Under the pieces are notes generated by a model. The model searched no databases, had not been told where the DNA came from, and saw only the letters and a program-made list of their open reading frames with translations. From positions 12,303 to 21,686 of the forward strand of contig DBLQ01000045.1 in assembly GCA_002297505.1 (NCBI GenBank): a stretch of 9,384 nucleotides of DNA, read 5' to 3'. Every line of letters starts with the position of its first letter. The stretch's first letter is position 1. The DNA comes from Flavobacteriales bacterium UBA720 (GTDB lineage Bacteria; Bacteroidota; Bacteroidia; Flavobacteriales; Weeksellaceae). Below are positions 6,099 to 9,384 of this stretch, one piece after another. Position numbers and translations under genes: made by a program.

Positions 6099-6449
6099 AT
6101 GATACTTAAAATTATTAACGCTGTACTGATTCTGGTGGCCGTCTTTATGGGATTCAAGCAGGGCTATGCAATGTTCTCTGCTAAAACTGAGATGATGGAG
6201 ATGTTTGGAAAATGGGGATTTAGTAAAACAGGACTCATGATCAATGGAGTCATCACAATTCTCGCTGCGATTTTGATCCTTTTCCCCAAAACCTTCGTAT
6301 GGGGTAATTTTCTGATGGCTGCAGGGATTTTGCTGATCATCTGCTTTCATCTTTTAGATAAGGATTTTAAAGGTGTAGCTGTGGAACTTCCGTTTCTCTT
6401 TCTTAATCTTTTGATCATCTATTTTCAGCATCCGCTTAAAGATGTATAA
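6099..6449 (+). CDS. DoxX-like small integral membrane protein
   Basis: A 116-residue protein with four predicted membrane segments: about residues 2-20, 45-62, 66-84 and 94-110. Short polar stretches separate them, with FKQGYAMF after the first segment. Size, four-helix layout and the glycine and charged residues near the first helix resemble the DoxX/DoxX-like superfamily, which is loosely linked to thiol and quinone redox processes. The similarity is judged by eye and the function is open. It sits 16 bp after the methyltransferase and 14 bp before the lipoprotein gene, which indicates one operon. Confidence 0.6.
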   Translation: MILKIINAVLILVAVFMGFKQGYAMFSAKTEMMEMFGKWGFSKTGLMINGVITILAAILILFPKTFVWGNFLMAAGILLIICFHLLDKDFKGVAVELPFLFLNLLIIYFQHPLKDV

Positions 6450-6463
6450 ATCCTAAAACACGA

Positions 6464-6925
6464 ATGATGAGAAAAAATTTACTTTTTCTAATGCTGCCGG
6501 CAATGGTTTTTATTTCTTTAACTGCCTGCGCACAAAATAAAACTAAAGAGAATACGCAACAACAAACTGAAAATCAAAAATTAACAACAAAAACACACGA
6601 AACGATGGACTTATCAAAAATTACAAATCCTAAAGTGAACGCTGCCATGACAGCTTGGCAAAATGGCGACAGCAAAACCTTTCTATCTTATTTTACAGCC
6701 AGTCCTACGATGACGGACGACGGAAGTCCTAGAAGTTTTCAGGGTTTTGTGAAAGAAGCATGTGGTGAAGAAAAGTTTCTTACCATAGACACTGTCGAAA
6801 ATGCTGGTAAAGATATTACAGGGAACTTCAAAGCTGGGAAATGGGGAACCTTCAGGGTTTTTTTCAAATTCCACCAGAACGCCGAAGGTCAATTTGACCG
6901 TCTGGATATTGGCCAGGCGCACTAA
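6464..6925 (+). CDS. Lipoprotein with NTF2-like (SnoaL-type) domain
   Basis: A 153-residue precursor. Residues 1-21 form a lipoprotein signal peptide with lipobox LTAC, so Cys22 should be acylated and the protein anchored in the envelope. Residues about 23-47 form a linker rich in Gln, Asn, Lys and Thr. From about residue 48 the sequence looks like a compact NTF2-like domain, with a helix ending in AWQNGDSKTFLSYF, then a TDDGSPRSFQGF loop and late strands WGTFRVFFKF and FDRLDIGQ. Members of this fold often bind small ligands or act as enzymes, but no function can be assigned. An internal ATG (6605) at the domain start could make a cytosolic form; I prefer 6464 because the lipobox is clear. 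A second ATG lies at 6467. It is the last gene of the methyltransferase operon. Confidence 0.8.
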   Translation: MMRKNLLFLMLPAMVFISLTACAQNKTKENTQQQTENQKLTTKTHETMDLSKITNPKVNAAMTAWQNGDSKTFLSYFTASPTMTDDGSPRSFQGFVKEACGEEKFLTIDTVENAGKDITGNFKAGKWGTFRVFFKFHQNAEGQFDRLDIGQAH

Positions 6926-6950
6926 GGCCAAAACCATTTTAATATTGACA

Positions 6951-6990
6951 AAATAATCCTCTCACTACGAAAGGATTATTTCGTCAGTGA
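6951..6990 (+). promoter_or_regulatory. Two overlapping alternative hairpins in the gap after the lipoprotein gene
   Basis: Hairpin 1 pairs AAATAATCCT (6951-6960) with AGGATTATTT (6972-6981), 10 of 10, loop 11 nt. Hairpin 2 pairs TCACTACGA (6962-6970) with TCGTCAGTGA (6981-6990), 9 pairs with one bulged C and loop AAGGATTATT. They cannot both form because the 3' arm of hairpin 1 is the loop of hairpin 2. Neither is directly followed by a long T run; TCAATTTTTG follows hairpin 2. It may be a weak terminator of the preceding operon. Confidence 0.5.
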
Positions 6991-7045
6991 TCAATTTTTG
7001 AGAGTCTCCACGTCTGGAAGAGATTACAATTTACACTTAATTTCA

Positions 7046-7687
7046 ATGGATATGAATAAAAAATTATTCGCTTTTTCGGTATTTTTCATATTGATGTGCG
7101 GAATACTGAAATCCCAGTCGCAAGTTTACATCGACCTAATGGCAGGACATAAGGGACTTACTTCTGAGTTTTTCTTTCTTCAAAAGATTGATCAGGACGC
7201 AAGATGGACAGTTATTTCCCGCAGCGAAATGCATCTTCCCGAATACAAAACCGAACATCCCGGCTTCGTAAACTATAATATTTTTTCTTACAATTTTAAA
7301 AACCATTTCGGAATTACTGCAGGCACTTACGCCACCTCGCATTATCCTTTCAGCGCACGCCTCGGGCTGCAATATCTTAAGGAAAGTGAAAAGTGGCTCA
7401 TTTATACCAATTTATCAACTGCGGTGACTAAGGATCCCGATGCTCAAATACTCCTGGTCCTTGGTTACCTTCCGGAAATTGGCGAAAAATGGAGGCTTGT
7501 GACCCGTCTGGAAGCACGTACTGCCATTAACTATGAATCCGGACATCAGTTCAGTACACAACAGTTGAAACTCGGCGCACAATACAATGAGAAAATCGGA
7601 TTTGGGCTGGGTGTAGAAGTGGAAGAGCACGGTAAAAGTTCGCACAGGGATTTTAATATAGGACCTTTCTTAAGAGTCAATTTTTAA
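7046..7687 (+). CDS. Secreted protein, probable small outer-membrane beta-barrel, family unknown
   Basis: I do not recognise the family. From the ATG at 7046 it has 213 residues; the ATG at 7052 would give 211 and is equally possible. The TTG-initiated reading from 6998 only adds hydrophilic residues ahead of the signal peptide. The N-terminus is a clear Sec signal (NKKLFAFSVFFILMCGILKSQS) with likely cleavage before QVYIDL. The mature part shows repeated alternating polar and hydrophobic stretches with many aromatic residues, for example WTVISRSEMHL, NHFGITAGTYA, FSARLGLQYL, WRLVTRLEARTA and IGFGLGVEVEEH. It ends in LRVNF with C-terminal Phe, the typical barrel-assembly ending. The pattern fits about 8-10 strands. 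It starts 120 bp after the lipoprotein gene and lies 18 bp before the TMEM175 gene, with which it is probably cotranscribed. Confidence 0.7.
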   Translation: MDMNKKLFAFSVFFILMCGILKSQSQVYIDLMAGHKGLTSEFFFLQKIDQDARWTVISRSEMHLPEYKTEHPGFVNYNIFSYNFKNHFGITAGTYATSHYPFSARLGLQYLKESEKWLIYTNLSTAVTKDPDAQILLVLGYLPEIGEKWRLVTRLEARTAINYESGHQFSTQQLKLGAQYNEKIGFGLGVEVEEHGKSSHRDFNIGPFLRVNF

Positions 7688-7705
7688 TAAAATATCTTTT
7701 CAAAA

Positions 7706-8332
7706 ATGAAACTTACTTTTAATAAGCTCGCCGGCCAGAACGCCGAGCGTATCAATGCCATTAGTGATGCTGTCTTTGGCGTCGCAATGACTCTTTTAGT
7801 CCTGGAAATCAAAGTTCCTGAACTGGAAGGCCACGAGACGGAATTAGAACTGATGCATGCTTTTTTTGCATTGATGCCCAAATTTTTAGTTTATTTTCTC
7901 AGCTTTATGACCGCTGGAATATTTTGGGTGGGCCAGTCGGCACAGTTCAGACACATTGAAAAGAGTGATAGAAATCTGATTTGGATCAATCTGCTCTTTC
8001 TGCTTTTTGTTTCAGTACTGCCATTTTCCACGGCTTTTCTAGGCGATCATATCAGCTTCAAATTTTCTGTGATGCTATACTGGGTCAATATTCTATTGCT
8101 CGGAGTATTTCTTTATATCAATTGGAATTATGCCTACAGAAAGGGTTTCATCAATGAGGAGCATCGTGAGGAGGTTTATGATCCCATCCGAAAACGGATT
8201 ATCTCTGCCCAAGCTTTCTACTTTATAGGTGCATTGCTATGCTTTATCAATCCCTATCTCAGCATTGCTGTTATTATAGCAATACAGCTCAACTACGCCT
8301 TTGCATTTTTCTCAGGAAACAATAAAAACTGA
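7706..8332 (+). CDS. TMEM175 family (DUF1211) membrane protein, putative potassium channel
   Basis: A 208-residue membrane protein. The family signature lies in the first helix: Arg15 followed by AISDAVFGVAMTLLVLEI (residues 18-35), corresponding to the usual RxxxFSDGVFAIA pattern, with Ile in place of Phe and Ala in place of Gly. About six hydrophobic segments follow the family layout, at residues 18-38, 50-74, 90-112, 118-140, 162-180 and 182-203. Bacterial members characterised so far form tetrameric potassium-permeable channels with one such six-helix unit per subunit, and the length here is typical of that single-unit form. The role in the cell is not known from the sequence. It lies 18 bp after the barrel-type protein and 38 bp before the aldehyde dehydrogenase on the same strand. 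Confidence 0.9.
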   Translation: MKLTFNKLAGQNAERINAISDAVFGVAMTLLVLEIKVPELEGHETELELMHAFFALMPKFLVYFLSFMTAGIFWVGQSAQFRHIEKSDRNLIWINLLFLLFVSVLPFSTAFLGDHISFKFSVMLYWVNILLLGVFLYINWNYAYRKGFINEEHREEVYDPIRKRIISAQAFYFIGALLCFINPYLSIAVIIAIQLNYAFAFFSGNNKN

Positions 8333-8370
8333 AGATTGAGATAATAATAAATGATCTAAAAACATAAAAA

Positions 8371-9384
8371 ATGAATAAATTTCAAAACATACTAGACGTT
8401 CAGAAAGAGTTTTTTTATACCGATGCCACCAAAACTTATGAGTGGCGTATGGACCAACTGAACAGGATGGAAAAATTTTTGAGAGACAATCAAGAAGCTT
8501 TCTGCAAGGCATTATACCAGGATTTTCACAAGCCCTCCTTCGAACAGCTTTTTGAAATCACAGTTCCGCTGGGTGTGATTAAGTATTATAAAGATAATCT
8601 GAAACAACTTATGACTCCGGAGCAAGTAGAAATTCCCAAAGGTCTTGAAGCTACTGGTAACCGCGGCATCATTTATAAAGAGCCTTTTGGCTCTACCCTG
8701 GTGATCGGGCCCTTTAATGCACCGGTATTACTTCTGCTGGATCCGGCCATTGCAGCCCTGGCAGCCGGAAACCCTGTGGTATTGAAGCCTGCCAATACCA
8801 CGCCTACCGTGGCAGCTCTTTTTCAGGAACTTATTCCTCAATACTTTGAGCCGGAAGCGGTCAATATTGTGACCGGCGGCAGGGAAGAGATTACCGAACT
8901 GCTTCAGTTGCCATTTGATTTTATATTCTTTACCGGAAGTTCCAACGTTGGAAAAGTGGTGATGAGAGCTGCTGCGGAAAATCTTACACCTATCATTCTT
9001 GAACTGGGTGGGCAAAATCCTACCATCGTGGATGAAACAGCGAATCTCGACATCGCTGTAGACCGAATTGCGTGGGGACATAATGCAATTTCAGGACAAT
9101 GGTGTATTGCGCCGGGCTACGTCTACGTGCACGAAAGCATTGCAGAAGAATTTATTGACCGCTTGAAAGCTTCGATCAGGAAAATGTACGGCGATAATCC
9201 GCAGGAGAGTCCGGATCTGGCAAGGATGATCAGCGAGCACGATGCCGAGCGGGTAGCGTCTTATATCATTCCGGAAAAAGTGGTTATCGGTGGGCGTTAC
9301 GATGTAGCCTCAAGGTACGTGGAGCCTACGGTGCTCTATCCAAGTACATGGGATGATCCGGCTTTGCAGCAGGAAATTTTCGGG
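8371..9384 (+). CDS. Aldehyde dehydrogenase (NAD(P)-dependent, ALDH3-like), 3' end outside the window
   Basis: The frame from ATG 8371 stays open to the last base: 338 codons, so about 110-120 residues are missing if length is typical for ALDH class 3. The enzyme oxidises aldehydes to carboxylates. Landmarks are GPFNAP with the oxyanion Asn116, VLKPAN for the cofactor, FFTGSSNVG (adenine-binding loop), the general base Glu211 in ELGGQNP, and the nucleophile Cys245 in GQWCIAPGY. The sequence stops within QEIFG, whose Glu335 normally contacts the nicotinamide ribose. The usual ALDH3 stretch is GQTCIAPDY; here Trp and Gly replace Thr and Asp next to the nucleophile. By eye the second half is more GC-rich than its neighbours. 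The gene follows the TMEM175 gene by 38 bp. The substrate is unknown. Confidence 0.93.
   Translation, partial: MNKFQNILDVQKEFFYTDATKTYEWRMDQLNRMEKFLRDNQEAFCKALYQDFHKPSFEQLFEITVPLGVIKYYKDNLKQLMTPEQVEIPKGLEATGNRGIIYKEPFGSTLVIGPFNAPVLLLLDPAIAALAAGNPVVLKPANTTPTVAALFQELIPQYFEPEAVNIVTGGREEITELLQLPFDFIFFTGSSNVGKVVMRAAAENLTPIILELGGQNPTIVDETANLDIAVDRIAWGHNAISGQWCIAPGYVYVHESIAEEFIDRLKASIRKMYGDNPQESPDLARMISEHDAERVASYIIPEKVVIGGRYDVASRYVEPTVLYPSTWDDPALQQEIFG

Noticed and set aside
6998..7045. TTG start at 6998 for the barrel-like protein
   Set aside because: It would put 16 polar residues before a normal signal peptide. ATG 7046 or 7052 fits a Sec signal.
8728..9081. Minus-strand 117-codon reading frame
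   Set aside because: It lies wholly inside the well-supported aldehyde dehydrogenase on the other strand and resembles no protein I know.

Overview
The window looks like chromosome from a flavobacterium-type member of the Bacteroidota, probably near Chryseobacterium or Epilithonimonas (family Weeksellaceae). This is inference from four things: AT-rich intergenic DNA, start codons without Shine-Dalgarno sequences, a textbook Bacteroidota promoter (TTTG, 19 bp, TATTTTTG) before the tRNAs, and the style of the proteins. Every gene I can support lies on the + strand.

Positions 1-2399 hold a three-gene block: the 3' part of a DprE1-like FAD oxidase, a DprE2-like short-chain reductase, and a HAD-IB phosphatase-like protein. 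DprE1 and DprE2 together epimerise polyprenyl-phospho-ribose to polyprenyl-phospho-arabinose in mycobacteria, so this block suggests a lipid-linked pentose pathway. The two gaps inside the block (74 and 76 bp) each hold an imperfect inverted array of 7-bp units that runs up to the next start codon.

Positions 2450-4354 are housekeeping: a cysteine desulfurase, thioredoxin with an intrinsic terminator, then a clear promoter, two identical tRNA-Asp genes and a second strong terminator. A noncoding AT-rich gap of about 390 bp follows (4355-4744).

Positions 4745-5566 hold a second, unrelated SDR oxidoreductase that ends in a perfect 16-bp terminator hairpin. A methyltransferase starts directly after the hairpin's T tract. 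Methyltransferase, DoxX-like membrane protein and NTF2-like lipoprotein are spaced by 14-16 bp and look like one operon (5567-6925). A 120-bp gap with two mutually exclusive hairpins separates them from a second tight run: a secreted probable outer-membrane barrel protein, a TMEM175-family channel, and an aldehyde dehydrogenase that runs off the right edge (7046-9384).

No mobile element, phage gene, CRISPR array or defence system is visible. The most unusual material is the pair of heptad-repeat gaps, the DprE1-type enzyme carrying alanine at the expected drug-target cysteine position, and the terminator that abuts a start codon.
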